Shown: positions 41,745 to 52,820, counted from the first letter of the stretch. The stretch: DNA of 64,000 bases from Batkoa obscura (GCA_030770535.1 JASVEC010000068.1:1-64000); one strand, 5' to 3'. Numbers and translations are program-made. Notes: generated by a model from the letters alone, not told the origin.

Positions 41745-42263
41745 ATGCGTTTCAACACTTTAATTTTACCATTATTCTTTACTTTAATTACTGCACAATC
41801 AAGTAACACGGATAGTAACTCAAGTACACAAACCATAACTGATAGTGGTTCCGATTTACAAAGTACAGATTCTATAATGGATACTAATAGTTCTAATACT
41901 TCTCTCAGTGGATCTCCAACTACAGTTACTGATTCTACAGATACAAGTACATTTGGTAATGGTATTATCACTAATGTAACTTTCATAGCTACCCCAACTA
42001 CTGATGATAGTGGATCCCCTTCAACTTCAGCTAGTGATGACTCTAGTTCAGCTGATTCTGACTCTAATAGCACTAGTTCTGGATCAAGCTCAACTGGTGG
42101 CTCTTACACTTCAAGTAGTACCTCTATATTGACTAAAAGAAGTAGCGATACCGGTTCTACTACAAACACTATTGTGGATCTTAATAGTTCTGGAGTTATG
42201 ATCAAGTCCAATTATTTAGTTTCCTTTTTTACTACTATTTTTGTTAGCTATCTTGTAAATTAG
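41745..42263 (+). CDS. Ser/Thr-rich GPI-type wall protein 4
   Basis: A 172-residue intact member. The signal peptide (MRFNTLILPLFFTLITAQSS) is followed by a Ser/Thr/Asp/Asn-rich stalk with DSDSNSTSSGSSSTGGSYTS near 110-130. The GPI-type tail has NSSGVMIKSNYLVSFFTTIF and VSYLVN. Compared with gene 2, the tail and the SYTSSST segment are closely kept while the middle varies, a pattern common in wall proteins whose stalk is free to change. Intronless. Confidence 0.83.
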   Translation: MRFNTLILPLFFTLITAQSSNTDSNSSTQTITDSGSDLQSTDSIMDTNSSNTSLSGSPTTVTDSTDTSTFGNGIITNVTFIATPTTDDSGSPSTSASDDSSSADSDSNSTSSGSSSTGGSYTSSSTSILTKRSSDTGSTTNTIVDLNSSGVMIKSNYLVSFFTTIFVSYLVN

Positions 42264-43682
42264 CTGAGTTTTTTTTAATAATAATAAATATTTTTTATCA
42301 AATTATTTTTTAAAGTTTTCTTAAGTATAAAATATAATATATCAACATCTTTAATTACGCCTTTATATAACATAATAGCATTGTTGTTATAAATAAAGGC
42401 AGATAAATAAGGTATGAATCTTACAATAAATTTACAAATATTAATAATTCAAATACTTGAAAATTTTAATCCTTTTAAAAATGTAATAATCGAGCCCACT
42501 TTACAACTTAAATACTTATTTTTTAAGACATTACTTTCCAACTGTGAGATAGTATTTATGGCAATATCCACATATTGCCGGTCCCTTTAAATCGTTATTA
42601 TTTACTAGAGGTTATTAATAGAAAGGCAAAAAAATGAAAATCTGTTAAAAAACTATCATATAAATATAGTCAAAACTTAAATCAAAAACTCAAATACTAG
42701 GTCCCAAAGATCAGACTAAAAAGGTAAATACGACAAGTTTAAACGACAGGGTAAGCTCTAAAAAAATTCCACAGTTTTATCTAGATTCTGGTTTGTAAAA
42801 AAAAATCATGGTTAGCTTTAAACTTTACCAGAAAAGGTATTGTTTTTTTAGCATTTATCGTTACTTTGTGATATTTGTAAAAAGGAACTGAGACTGAGAT
42901 AAATATGAGCTTTTGATCTAAATTCAACTGGAATTTCAATAGAATTTTAAAAATAAAACATTATATTTAGTACTAGTATTTTAATTAGCAGTGGATGCTT
43001 TAAACCATATCTAATCCAAGCCAAGGAATCTCAATGTTTAAAACCTTATTAATTGAAATCTTTTGTTTTTAAAACTCTATTAAATAAATTAGATAAGCGA
43101 TAATTATAGTTTAAAATGGATTTGGGGACTATAATATTTTCTTAAAATGAATGAATTTTAATTTATTTAAGTTATTGCAGTTCTTTTATGATCTTTTTAA
43201 TTTTTAATTTAGTAAAAATTTCGTAGCAAATTTATTTAAAATATATAAATCAGGCATTAAAAAAAATTGACTATATAATATATAGGCTATAAAAACCGCC
43301 ACTAAAAAAGTCGTAATGAGCTGTAACAATTTGCATTTTCCCCTGTTTTCAATAAAATTTTTTTTTCAGAAACTCCAACTTTATTTTTAGTAATTTGTTA
43401 ATTTAATTAAGTTATATTTTTAAATCAAATGAAGCCTAAATTAAGAAATTATTATAACAGTTTGATTATTTTATATAAGAGCATCAACGTAATAGATAAA
43501 CCGAATCCATCTATATTATGACAAGAAAACCTTTTATTTTATCTTACTAACCACTACCCTTAGTGTTCAACTTGCTTTTGAAGCTTTCCTACTTCCTAGT
43601 CATTATGCTTATTAAACAATAGCCTTAAAACTCATCTGTTTTTTAACCAATCTTAATATGAATGAACATTCCATTTAATCCA
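42264..43682. other. Gene-free AT-rich region
   Basis: No gene seen. Near 43009-43022 the phrase AATCCAAGCCAAG repeats the one at 43677-43689 in the promoter of wall-protein gene 5, so part of a lost array member may have stood here. Confidence 0.4.
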
Positions 43683-43803
43683 AGCCAAGAAAAAAAAGCT
43701 AGCTAGCATAACTACCCAGCATACAAAGAAATGATAAGTGGATAGATCAAGTGTATAAATGATTAATAAAAAATAGCTTGGCAAAAATTTTGGTATATAA
43801 AAA
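43683..43803 (+). promoter_or_regulatory. Shared promoter module of wall-protein gene 5
   Basis: AGCCAAG at 43683-43689, CTTGGC at 43777-43782 (spacing 93 bp, about twice 47), and TATATAAAAA just downstream. Confidence 0.55.
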
Positions 43804-43838
43804 TACTAAGAAAGTCAAAATAACAATAAAAAAATCAA

Positions 43839-43864
43839 AATAATAATAATAATAATAATAATAA
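43839..43864. repeat. AAT microsatellite
   Basis: About eight AAT units immediately upstream of wall-protein gene 5. Confidence 0.8.
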
Positions 43865-43889
43865 TCAACTTTTAACTTTAAATACAAAA

Positions 43890-44360
43890 ATGCGTTTTAA
43901 TACTATAATTTCTATTTTATTCTTTACTCTAATTGCTGCTCAATCTAATAATAATGATTCTATATTCAGTACTCAGCTGAGTCCAAATGATGGCACCAAT
44001 AATGGTATAAATATGAGTAACAAGGGCTCACGTACTCATACTAGAAGTCATACTCCGATAAATGATTCTTCCGCTACAGATGCTTCTGGAAACACAATGA
44101 GTTCAAGTCCAGTTTTAACTGCTACTCAAACCTCTGATAATAGCTCTAGTGCACCAACCTCTGGAACTGATGATGGTATGGATGGAATGAGCAGTATTAG
44201 TAGTTCTAATGCCAGTGCAAGTTCAGCTAGTTCTGGTACTGATAGCCTTAACTCCAGTGATTCTAGTTCGCTTAATTCGAATAATTCAATTATGCTATTT
44301 CAATCTGGCTACGTTAATGTTATGTTTACTACATTGGCTATTGGTTACATGCTCAGTTAA
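43890..44360 (+). CDS. Ser/Thr-rich GPI-type wall protein 5
   Basis: A 156-residue intact and most divergent array member. The signal peptide (MRFNTIISILFFTLIAAQSN) leads into a Ser/Thr/Asn stalk that, unlike its sisters, includes basic and Met residues (SRTHTRSHT; DDGMDGMSS). The tail is LFQSGYVNVMFTTLAIGYML, a GPI-type hydrophobic end. The divergence suggests it split early or is under different selection. A second frame running past the stop is a shadow. Confidence 0.78.
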   Translation: MRFNTIISILFFTLIAAQSNNNDSIFSTQLSPNDGTNNGINMSNKGSRTHTRSHTPINDSSATDASGNTMSSSPVLTATQTSDNSSSAPTSGTDDGMDGMSSISSSNASASSASSGTDSLNSSDSSSLNSNNSIMLFQSGYVNVMFTTLAIGYMLS

Positions 44361-44526
44361 AAAGAGTACCCGAATAATAAATCTTTATTTAAATAGTAAA
44401 GCAGTAATTTTTTGTTGGTCGTTTTATATTTTCGGTATGTTTTTCAAGGTTTATGCTACATATGGATTTTTATTTGTAAAATAAAATTTTGATGTACAGA
44501 AATTAAAGCAGAATGGAATCAAGATA

Positions 44527-44621
44527 AGAGGTTGTATTTTTTTTAGGAATTTTATTATCGACCTTTCCACTCAAATAGCGCTAAAAGATGGAAAAAGTAA
44601 TGAAACCAAAAAAAGCATCCC
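44527..44621 (+). mobile_element. MITE copy 20
   Basis: GAGGTTGTATTTTTTTT, CTTTCCACTCAAATAGCGC, GCATCCC. It lies about 165 bp 3' of wall-protein gene 5. Confidence 0.88.
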
Positions 44622-45089
44622 TATAACTTATTTTACAAGATATGTTTAATCTCATGTAATAATCGAAACTAATCAAAAACAAGCTTTAAATTTGGGAATA
44701 TAACTGACTTTGTTAATAATAATAATGATTAGTTATTTTAATTTTAAGGATAGATTTTTGTTAGTTATTTGCAGAACTTTCATTTTACCTTTTTAGCGTA
44801 TTTCAGCTTCTCAGTCATATGGACCACCTAAAAAACCCCTTTGGGTCTTTTCTTTTCATTAGAGAAACCAGTCCCTTCAGCCTACCCCATGTTTATTGAA
44901 TAGCATATTCCTTGGGAGACCGATTTCGATTTTTCAAAAGTTAGGTTAGACAAAAGTCGTAAAGGTAGATATACTTTATCTTTATGGTAAGACACCCCCT
45001 TTATCTAATCATTTTTTATTATAAACTTTGTTTATCACTTGAGAGTTGTCTCCTGAAGAAATTTAAAAATATGATACATTTTAAACAAT
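44622..45089. other. Gene-free spacer
   Basis: Less AT-rich around 44780-45000, but no reading frame or RNA gene recognised. Confidence 0.4.
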
Positions 45090-45121
45090 GGGGATGTATT
45101 TTTGTGTTTAAGAATTTTACT
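45090..45121 (+). mobile_element. MITE copy 21, left end only
   Basis: A fragment with the sharp left end GGGGATGTATTTTTGTG and AAGAATTTTACT, then unrelated DNA. Truncated after about 32 bp. Confidence 0.75.
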
Positions 45122-45307
45122 TAAATTTATAACATGGATTTTTGATATGGTCTGAAGTTAGTATTTTCAAATACATGTTCAATTTCTGCTATAAGGTTAC
45201 AAACTCAACCAATGTTTTTATTAAAATTAATAGTAAAGTTCAATAGATTAAAAACGCTTATTTATCTGCAAAAAAATTCAATTCTGTTTTATTATTAATC
45301 TTAATAT

Positions 45308-45406
45308 GGGGACATCTTTTATAGTTTTATCACTTTTTCCATTTTTTGAACCCCGTTTGGGCGGAAAAACTGTTAGTGAAATTCTTAAATAAAAAAATTT
45401 ATCTCC
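45308..45406 (-). mobile_element. MITE copy 22
   Basis: GGGGACATCTTTTATAG, CACTTTTTCCATTTTTTG, CCCGTTTGGGCGGAAAAAC, ATCTCC end. Confidence 0.87.
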
Positions 45407-45769
45407 ATGTAGATAACTCAATTAGATAAGCTTATAAAATACATCCTTACTTTGTAATATTAGAAATATGTTAAACCTCATATGAAATATTTTCAGTAAA
45501 TTTAAATTTCATAAAAAAATATCGACCTAAATAGCTTATATTGGGACTATAATAGAATATTTAATAAAAGATTGTAGAATAAGTTAAATGTTTGTTTGTT
45601 AAACTATTTAGTTAAAGATGATATATTCATTTTCTAAATTAAAGGTTTTATGCTTTAAGAAATTTATAAAAAAAATTCTCTTTGAAACCAGTACTTTATA
45701 TAATATAAAATCACATATAGTTTATTAGTGTTTTTGAATAGTCAATAAAATTAGTTGATATTTGAAAGA

Positions 45770-46387
45770 TTAGTAGCTACTATATACTTGATTTTGAGAA
45801 TATTGATTTGTTGTATATCCAGGACCTAATGATAGTGACCCACCAATAGTTACCGTAGTGGATATAGGTGTACCAGCAATACCAACACCTTGAGAAACAC
45901 CACCTGCTACAGCAATACCCTGTTGATCATTAGCTGAAATTGCGCCGCCATAAGAATTCGATAATCCTATCGTATTTAAGATCATATTACCATTAGAAGC
46001 TCCACCACCTGTAGCAAAGCCATTGGGAGATTGGGATTGGAAGCTAGAACTAGTAGAGTAATTTGAACCTTGAGATACAGAGCCATAATTTGAGCCTCCA
46101 TTCCCATTAGCATTGTAACTTACGCCAGAACTTGCCACTGGGGTCGTTCCTGGAGGATAAGTACTTCCTTGAATTGCTGTACTTCCGTTCGTTTCATTAG
46201 TGCCTGTAAATGCACTGCTTCCAAACGAAGCACCAGGCCCATTCGCTTGACCAGTTGCGCTTCCTGTGCTAGTTGACTGTCCGTTAGTACTTCCAGTTAA
46301 CGCACCTATCAAACCTCTTTTCTCTAGTATTGGAGCGGCATTTATCGAGGTGATTACTACCGTTAATAGCAAAGATGGTAATCTCAT
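45770..46387 (-). CDS. Secreted Gly/Ser/Asn-rich protein with Kex2-type site
   Basis: A 205-residue intronless protein. The signal peptide (MRLPSLLLTVVITSINAAP) is followed at once by LEKR, a dibasic site of the Kex2 endoprotease, so the mature chain would begin GLIGALTG near residue 25. The remainder is Gly, Ser, Asn, Thr and Gln-rich with loose repeats (GSTNGQSTSTGSATGQANG; QGSNYSTSSSFQSQSPNG) and ends YSQNQVYSSY without a GPI tail. It could be a soluble wall-matrix or hydrophilic coat protein. No known domain. Together with the genes ending at 49479 and 51945 it forms a same-strand group of secreted low-complexity proteins. Confidence 0.75.
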   Translation of the reverse strand: MRLPSLLLTVVITSINAAPILEKRGLIGALTGSTNGQSTSTGSATGQANGPGASFGSSAFTGTNETNGSTAIQGSTYPPGTTPVASSGVSYNANGNGGSNYGSVSQGSNYSTSSSFQSQSPNGFATGGGASNGNMILNTIGLSNSYGGAISANDQQGIAVAGGVSQGVGIAGTPISTTVTIGGSLSLGPGYTTNQYSQNQVYSSY

Positions 46388-49079
46388 TGATAATAAAAAT
46401 ATGTAAAATTAGATAATTTCTAAATTGAAGGTTTTATAGTACCAACAAAATTCAGGGGCAAAATCAGAAATTGGGGTAGTGTTATTTACTGTTAGCTTGT
46501 TCCAAGTAAGACTAGCCCACTTTTAGTTAAATTTTCCACAGTTGTAATTAAGCTAAGAATTAAAATTAAATAAAAAATATATAAAGACCAAGTTTCAATA
46601 CTACAAAGTTGTTTTAAGTTATACAATTAGTTAATAGCCAAGCACTATACTTGCTTATTAATAATAAACAGAGTTGTAAAACTAAAATGTATTCATTTTT
46701 AATTATATTGTTTCTTCTAATATTAAGAAATTATATCAATAATAAAATGGTTAATAAAACAAATTACAAAGATAAAACTACTAAAATATTTATTTAAGTA
46801 TAAATTTCCGGTCCAGTTTTATCAATGAATTTAAAAACTCCATAATTGTCAATAAATTATATATTATGCACATTCAAATAATACAATTAGTTTATTTTGT
46901 AATAATCCAAATGTTATTTATACTTAAATATTATTGATGTTCTTTAAACTTTTGACAATAATTTGATCTGCACCCACATTATAACTTATGGTACCTCAAT
47001 GCATCAATATTTCAAATATCATAATATTGTATCAGCACTTAAAATAAGTATCAATTCTAAAGTACCACCCTTTATTACTAATCATTTGAATTGCTTGAAG
47101 TTTAAAAATAGAACCGGTCCTACTTATTAAGTTATTTTGAATACTTGGAGCATTCCACTGCTCTAAACTAGACAGCTATTTTCAATTAGATCAGATTTCC
47201 GATAAACATAATAGTAAAGATGCTACAAGTTCTCATAAAGACTATTGATGTTAGCCTTATTTCTTCCATACTAATAGTTCAATAACTATTAGATGAGTGG
47301 TTGAAAAGGACTCCTACAACTTTTACTGAGACAATAGTATTTTATTAGCTTAGTTGGCATATCCCATAGATTGGTATCGTCTAAGTTGAAATTTTGTACT
47401 ATTATGAGGCTATGACATAAGTAATATTTAAAAAATAACATTAGACATCGTTAATTAGTTCAAATTTCAAAAGATTTAAATATCCTCAACATTTTTTGTG
47501 AACTGGCCTTTGGATTATTCACCCTTAATGCATAAAATCATCAGAAGATAATATGTTTACCCCTCTCCACTGTCATATCTTCCTTTTTTTCCCCTAAACT
47601 AACTTAGAAAGTAGAACACAAAGCCAATGTGTACCAATCTGCCATTCAAAGACTGAATATCCTTGAGTTACTCTACTCCCCGTAGTTTGGTAATTTCTTC
47701 CTACCCCTCTCCCTTATGCCTTATTGATTTTATTATTTGTTTTCTATTTTGAAAGCAGCTATAAAATTGTATAATATTTCGAAAGTAATCATTTATTCTT
47801 GCTGAAGTTTGAATACTTATATAGCGTTAAATTTTAGTTTCTATTTTTAAATGTAGAGCTTTGGCACAATTAACAGTAAGATTATATCAAACAATAATTG
47901 TTTAAAAGCACTAAATAAGTCCATGTTACTTCATCTAATCGCAAATATATTTGAGTAACCAACTTGAATTTGATTAACAAGGGTATTTGGATAGCTTGAT
48001 TTTGATAACTGGATACCCTTTAGTAAATTCAGGAGTTTATGCTACCCGACTTTTTTCTTACTGTTTCTGAGTTGTGGGATTGGTTTAAGGTTTTGAGAGC
48101 TTAATGATAGACGTGGTCCAAGGTAATGATGTAAATAGTTAAACAGACTTGATGGTTTCGGCTCGTTTGATTGATGCTTAAGATCGCTTTTAGCTCTAAG
48201 CTCTCTCTTTGTTGGCCTTCAGACAGCCAAGTGATTAATGATTTATGAACTTTAGTGCTAAGTTTACTGTCCAAGATACTCATTGTAAAGTTAGTTAATA
48301 AAAAGTAGTTAATATAGTTTAAATCTATAAAGATTTTAGAATGAAAATAACATTAGCTTTCATCATTTTTTCATCTTATATAATAAACTAAACACAAACT
48401 TTTTCAATTATACTTGAAGGCGATAAATCAAAAAGAACCTTATCAAATTTGAATAAGGAATTTAATGAGAAACTATAGAGAGCATAATAAACAAGTGTAT
48501 CATAGATTTGATTGAAAATTCTACACAATTTAACGCAGTCAGCTCATTAACCAATACTCCTCCTCTCCCCCCCCCATTCAACTCCATCAATATTTTATTT
48601 TTTATTATTATTTTTATATTTATGCAACTATATATTTCAGTTCAGTAGGTTTGTCTTTCAAATTATTTCTTTCAGACGGCATTTCCTATATTTTTTAGAT
48701 GAATCATCAAATTTTTATATAGATTTTGCATATAAAAACATTTCTTTAGAGATATTCTATAGGTAGAATTCTATTCCAAATGCTTTCAAGTTAAATTTTC
48801 ATTATGGGATTAGCATTTACTATTGTTTTAAAAAGTATAATTTTGATTAAAAAGTCGGGGTATTATCACTTTGGTTTAATTAAACTGGACGTATAGGTTG
48901 TGGAAAGAGAGGTGAGAAGATAGATAAGAAGATACTGTCTTCAAAATTCAAATAAAAGATCTAAAATGAAGTAAGAGGTGCTTTTTTCAACTTTTTGGCA
49001 AGAATAAGAAAAATTGAACTAAAACCTGTTTTAACCTGGTTCATTTAAAGCAAAGGTAAAAATCCATAATCCTGTATAT
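46388..49079. other. Long gene-free region
   Basis: About 2.7 kb with no supportable gene. A 60-codon open frame at 48101-48283 (minus) lacks any recognised motif. A run of nine C stands out near 48567-48575 in otherwise AT-rich DNA. Confidence 0.4.
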
Positions 49080-49172
49080 GGGGCTGTATTTTTTGTTTAA
49101 GATTTTACTAACAATCTTCTTACTCAAATAACGCTTAAAAAAATGAAAAAATAATGAAACTAAAACATTCCC
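49080..49172 (+). mobile_element. MITE copy 23
   Basis: GGGGCTGTATTTTTTG, TTTTACTAACAATCTTC, TTACTCAAATAACGC, ACATTCCC. It lies about 300 bp 3' of the next minus-strand gene. Confidence 0.88.
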
Positions 49173-49478
49173 ATGTACTAAAAGCCCATAATCTTATAAT
49201 ATTAGATAAAAGCACAATATAAAATCTAATAACAAGGTGATGTTTAAAATTATTTTCAAAAGCTGATAGTCTAGAATCTAATTCTGGAAATTAATAAACT
49301 TTAATTAAAATAACAATATGCATAACTAAATCAATAAGATTTAAAGAAAGTTTAATAGACAATTTAAATATAAAATGAATGTGATATAATAATAAAAATA
49401 AAGCGTATAGGATTTGTAAGTAAAAGTGTCTCGGTATATTAAGGTAAATCATAATGGTTTGACCTTACCAATTATGTT

Positions 49479-50174
49479 TTATTTTGGCGCAGTAGAAACA
49501 TTAGTATTTGGTATGACTGGAGTACTGACATTGGTACTAGGGATAGTGGGTTGCTGTACATTAAAATTGGATGAAGCACCAGTAACAGCGTTACCGTTGG
49601 CAATACCTGCATTATTAGAAGTAACTGAAGAAAAAATTGGAGAAACAACTCCATTGGTTGAGGAATAGGAAGCAGATGTCGATACTGAACCATCAGGTTG
49701 TCTTATAAATTCAATGCCTCCTGACATGGATCCGGCCATCCCTAGACCGTTGTTTAAAGAAGTACCTTGTGAGGAGTTAATTCCATAAGATGATTGGTTA
49801 GGTGAAGTTGAAGAAAATTGACCTCCAGAATTGAAATTGCTTTGCCCACCTACAGTTCCAGAACTTCCAATGGTATTACTACTGGTAGTTGTGCCTGAGC
49901 CGGTAGTGATAACACCATTATTGATTGTCCCAAAACTACTGCTAATGGAGGTAGCAGGGCCGCCAGTTGGGGGCGTGTTAAATGTACCTCCAGCAGAAAA
50001 TCCTGCATTACTTCCAGTCGCCCCACCGTATAAATTAACATTATTTTGAACATTGGTTATAGCAGAATAATCCACTGGTGCTATATCTCGAATCAATAGA
50101 CGATAGGCCAATGGAATACTATAGGATAAACTAGACTGAAATCCTATGCAAAGAATTAAGAAGCGTAAGTTCAT
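49479..50174 (-). CDS. Secreted Gly/Ser/Asn/Thr-rich protein
   Basis: A 231-residue intronless protein. Residues 1-18 are a signal peptide (MNLRFLILCIGFQSSLSY). Residues 19-40 keep an ordinary composition with a dibasic-like YRLLIRD. From about 48 on it is low-complexity: Gly/Ser/Thr/Asn with GGTFNTPPTGGP and repeated NTIGSS/GTVGGQ patterns, then a short island containing GIEFIRQPDGSVSTSASYS. The end repeats a ten-residue unit (PSTNVSTPVI, PNTNVSTAPK). No GPI tail or known domain. The organisation resembles the secreted gene at 45770-46387, especially the SYGxxxSQG phrases, so the two may be distant paralogues. Confidence 0.72.
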   Translation of the reverse strand: MNLRFLILCIGFQSSLSYSIPLAYRLLIRDIAPVDYSAITNVQNNVNLYGGATGSNAGFSAGGTFNTPPTGGPATSISSSFGTINNGVITTGSGTTTSSNTIGSSGTVGGQSNFNSGGQFSSTSPNQSSYGINSSQGTSLNNGLGMAGSMSGGIEFIRQPDGSVSTSASYSSTNGVVSPIFSSVTSNNAGIANGNAVTGASSNFNVQQPTIPSTNVSTPVIPNTNVSTAPK

Positions 50175-51944
50175 ACTTTTAAAAATATTAATGAAATATA
50201 TAAAGACAAGAAAGAATTAATGGTATATTGGATTTAAATTTTATTTTTATTTTAAGGTTTAAGGTTTAGGGTTTAGGGTTTAAATACTTCACACCAAATT
50301 TTAAATTGTTTCTTTTTAGATTTTATTGGGAGCATTCTTAGCTCAATTAGCCGCACCACTCAGCAAATTTTTGAAAAACTGCCCAATTTTTATCACCCCG
50401 AAACCCCCCTATTTAGTCATTTTTTTAAGCTAAAAGGTTGGTAGCTAAAAAAATCTAAGTGAAGAAAGATAAGTTTGAAAAATTCTATTTTTTGATTTTA
50501 AAACATTATGGTTTAAAGTTAACTACTTTCCTGCCCCTCAATAATATGATTTAATCCCAAGATAATACATTTAATATATAATAACTCTTTATATGAACTG
50601 ATTAAATACTGGGGTATATAAACCCATATGTACTATGACAACCGCAAGCAATGGGTAGGCTAGTTAAGTATCAAGTTCAAAAAACATACTATGATAAATA
50701 GATAAATCAAAGTATCGAAAAGTTCTATAACAAAAGTTAAATTGGCTTGTAGTTTTATCAGTAGATAAAAATAGGTCAAAGAGTTATTAATAACCATAGC
50801 TCCAGATATAAAAGGTTATCTAATTTTTTTATATAAAAATAAATTTTATTTGTTATGCTTCCTTTAAAGCATCACTATTGTGTGTTAGCCTAGGTTAAAG
50901 CTTTCAGTAAGGTATTATTCTCGCTTTAATTATCAATAGATTTATTATTGATTATCAATGTATTAAATAAGAAAATCTTGTTCTCAAAACTCATGTATAC
51001 ACCATGTATTTTAGATCAATTCTGAGCATTTAAAAAAAACAAATCTTAAATAAAGCCAATTTCAAAATAAAACCATCCCCACTCTTAGATTACTTCTAAT
51101 TTACGATTTCACCCTTTTATTTAATTTATTTACATTATGTAGACTATAATTTATATTGTTATCTATTAGCGAAACAAGTTTTAAGTTGTAGTCAAGAATA
51201 ATTGACAATGTAAAAAAATTTAAAAAGAAAATTTGATATTTGGTCTTGAACTCAGTTTAGAATTGAGTAAGCCCATCTCCTCAAAATAATACCCTCTTTT
51301 TGACCAAAAAACTTAGGTTCAAATCACTTATTAAAATACAACCATTCCATTTCTATTGTAACCTGATTAGTTCTATAATTAAGAATATATCCTACTTAAA
51401 TCAGTATAACGACTAAAGATCAGGATCAAAAAGCTAAGCAGGCAAACAACTAGCTTTAGAATGAAATACAAATTAAATCGAGACAAAATTTTAATAGTTG
51501 TAAGTTCTCCTTATTTTTTATTTAGGTGGCTATTACTTAAAAATTCTGTCTCAATAAAATTTCAAAAACTCTACTGCAATAGATTAAGAAAACCAGGTAT
51601 TAAATATTTTATATCTAAATTCTATTAAAATTGTAAAGTTTCAATATAAAATATATTTTTGAAATCTTTAACAAGAAAAATCTAATGAAATTTAATCAAC
51701 TTTGATTTAGGAAAGGATACCAATATTCTGGTTATACCACTTGTCGTTTCAATCTTAATATTATAAAGTAAAAGAGTTGATTAAGTTTATCAGTTGTACA
51801 TTTACTACTTTACAAAGCTAGTTAAAGTTGAATTTTTAGTATTGAAATGGCTAAAACTTTTAAATTTATAAATAACTGGTTAAATATGAATTATGATTTT
51901 ATTATTAGAGTATGTGAAATATTAAAGTAATAATTTTAAGTCTC
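50175..51944. other. Gene-free region with telomere-like motif
   Basis: Apart from the telomere-like repeat at 50256-50283, only AT-rich DNA is seen. Confidence 0.4.
50256..50283 (+). repeat. Short TTTAGGG-type (telomere-like) repeat
   Basis: Four 7-bp units in a row (GGTTTAA, GGTTTAG, GGTTTAG, GGTTTAA), about 80-110 bp upstream of the secreted gene starting at 50174. It resembles the TTTAGGG telomere unit but is far too short to be a telomere. It may be a promoter element or chance. Confidence 0.6.
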
Positions 51945-52820
51945 TTAAAGATCTAAACCTAGACCAAGACCAAGGCCTAAACCGATACCCCCATTAGAAT
52001 TGGATGCACCAACACCAGTAGCACCGTTAGAGCTTGCGCCTATCCCAGTGGCCCCAGAACTATAGTCGTTATTATAATTATTATTATAGTCATTATTGTA
52101 ATTATTATTATAGTCATTATTGTAATTATTATTATAGTCATTATTGTAATTATTATTATAGTCATTATTGTAATTATTATTATAGCCATTATTGTAATTA
52201 TTATTATAATTGTTATTGTTATTATGTCCATAATCGTAATTACTATTATAATTGTTAGATCCTAATTCATAATTTGACCCATATCCTTTATTATAATTAT
52301 TGGAATATCCATTGTTATAGTTGTTAGAGTATCCAGCATTGTAATTATTACCAGAATATCCGTTGTTGTAATTATTACTAGAATACCCAGTATTGTAGTT
52401 GTTTCCAGAATAACCGGTATTATAGCTGTTACCAGAGTATCCATTGTTGTAGTTATTACCAGAGTATCCATTGTTGTAGTTATTACCAGAGTACCCATTG
52501 TTGTAGTTATTACCAGAATACCCAGTATTATAATTATAATTACCATTATTATTATTAGAATAGTCATTATTATACCCAGTTCCATAACTGTTATTATTGT
52601 TATTGTTGTTATAGCTAGTATTGTAACTATCGCCATAGGCATTATTATTGCTATTCGAGTAATCATTTATTTTACCAGTATTGTAAGCATTAGAATAATC
52701 GGTAGTTTGATAAGAAGGAGTAGTTACAGCATAGTCATCATTAGGAATAGGAGTGGGAATGGAAATAACAGAAGGGATTAAAGAGGACACTATGATACTA
52801 ATTACAGTAGTAGATTTCAT
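51945..52820 (-). CDS. Secreted Asn/Tyr/Gly tandem-repeat protein
   Basis: A 291-residue intronless protein. A signal peptide (about 1-20) is followed by an Asn/Tyr/Gly/Ser domain made of two tandem arrays. First come about nine 9-residue units of the type NNYNNGYSG (about 100-180, 27-bp DNA repeats). Then come about six 8-residue units of the type NNDYNNNY (about 213-255, 24-bp DNA repeats). The end is Gly/Ser-rich and finishes in GLGLGLGLGL before a final DL. Such Asn/Tyr composition is prion-like and tends to form cross-beta or gel material, so an extracellular structural or adhesive role is plausible. No homologue is recognised. Confidence 0.8.
   Translation of the reverse strand: MKSTTVISIIVSSLIPSVISIPTPIPNDDYAVTTPSYQTTDYSNAYNTGKINDYSNSNNNAYGDSYNTSYNNNNNNNSYGTGYNNDYSNNNNGNYNYNTGYSGNNYNNGYSGNNYNNGYSGNNYNNGYSGNSYNTGYSGNNYNTGYSSNNYNNGYSGNNYNAGYSNNYNNGYSNNYNKGYGSNYELGSNNYNSNYDYGHNNNNNYNNNYNNGYNNNYNNDYNNNYNNDYNNNYNNDYNNNYNNDYNNNYNNDYSSGATGIGASSNGATGVGASNSNGGIGLGLGLGLGLDL
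52069..52209 (-). repeat. 24-bp coding tandem repeat
   Basis: About six near-perfect 24-bp units encoding NNDYNNNY in the secreted tandem-repeat gene. Confidence 0.85.
52290..52530 (-). repeat. 27-bp coding tandem repeat
   Basis: About nine imperfect 27-bp units encoding NNYNNGYSG-type repeats in the secreted tandem-repeat gene; three neighbouring central units are nearly identical. Confidence 0.8.

Noticed and set aside
48567-48575. Run of nine C in AT-rich DNA
   Set aside because: Isolated homopolymer without neighbouring structure; possibly a sequencing artefact.
52034-52258. Tyr/Cys/His repeat frame on the plus strand
   Set aside because: Antisense of the tandem-repeat secreted protein; no signal peptide or independent support.
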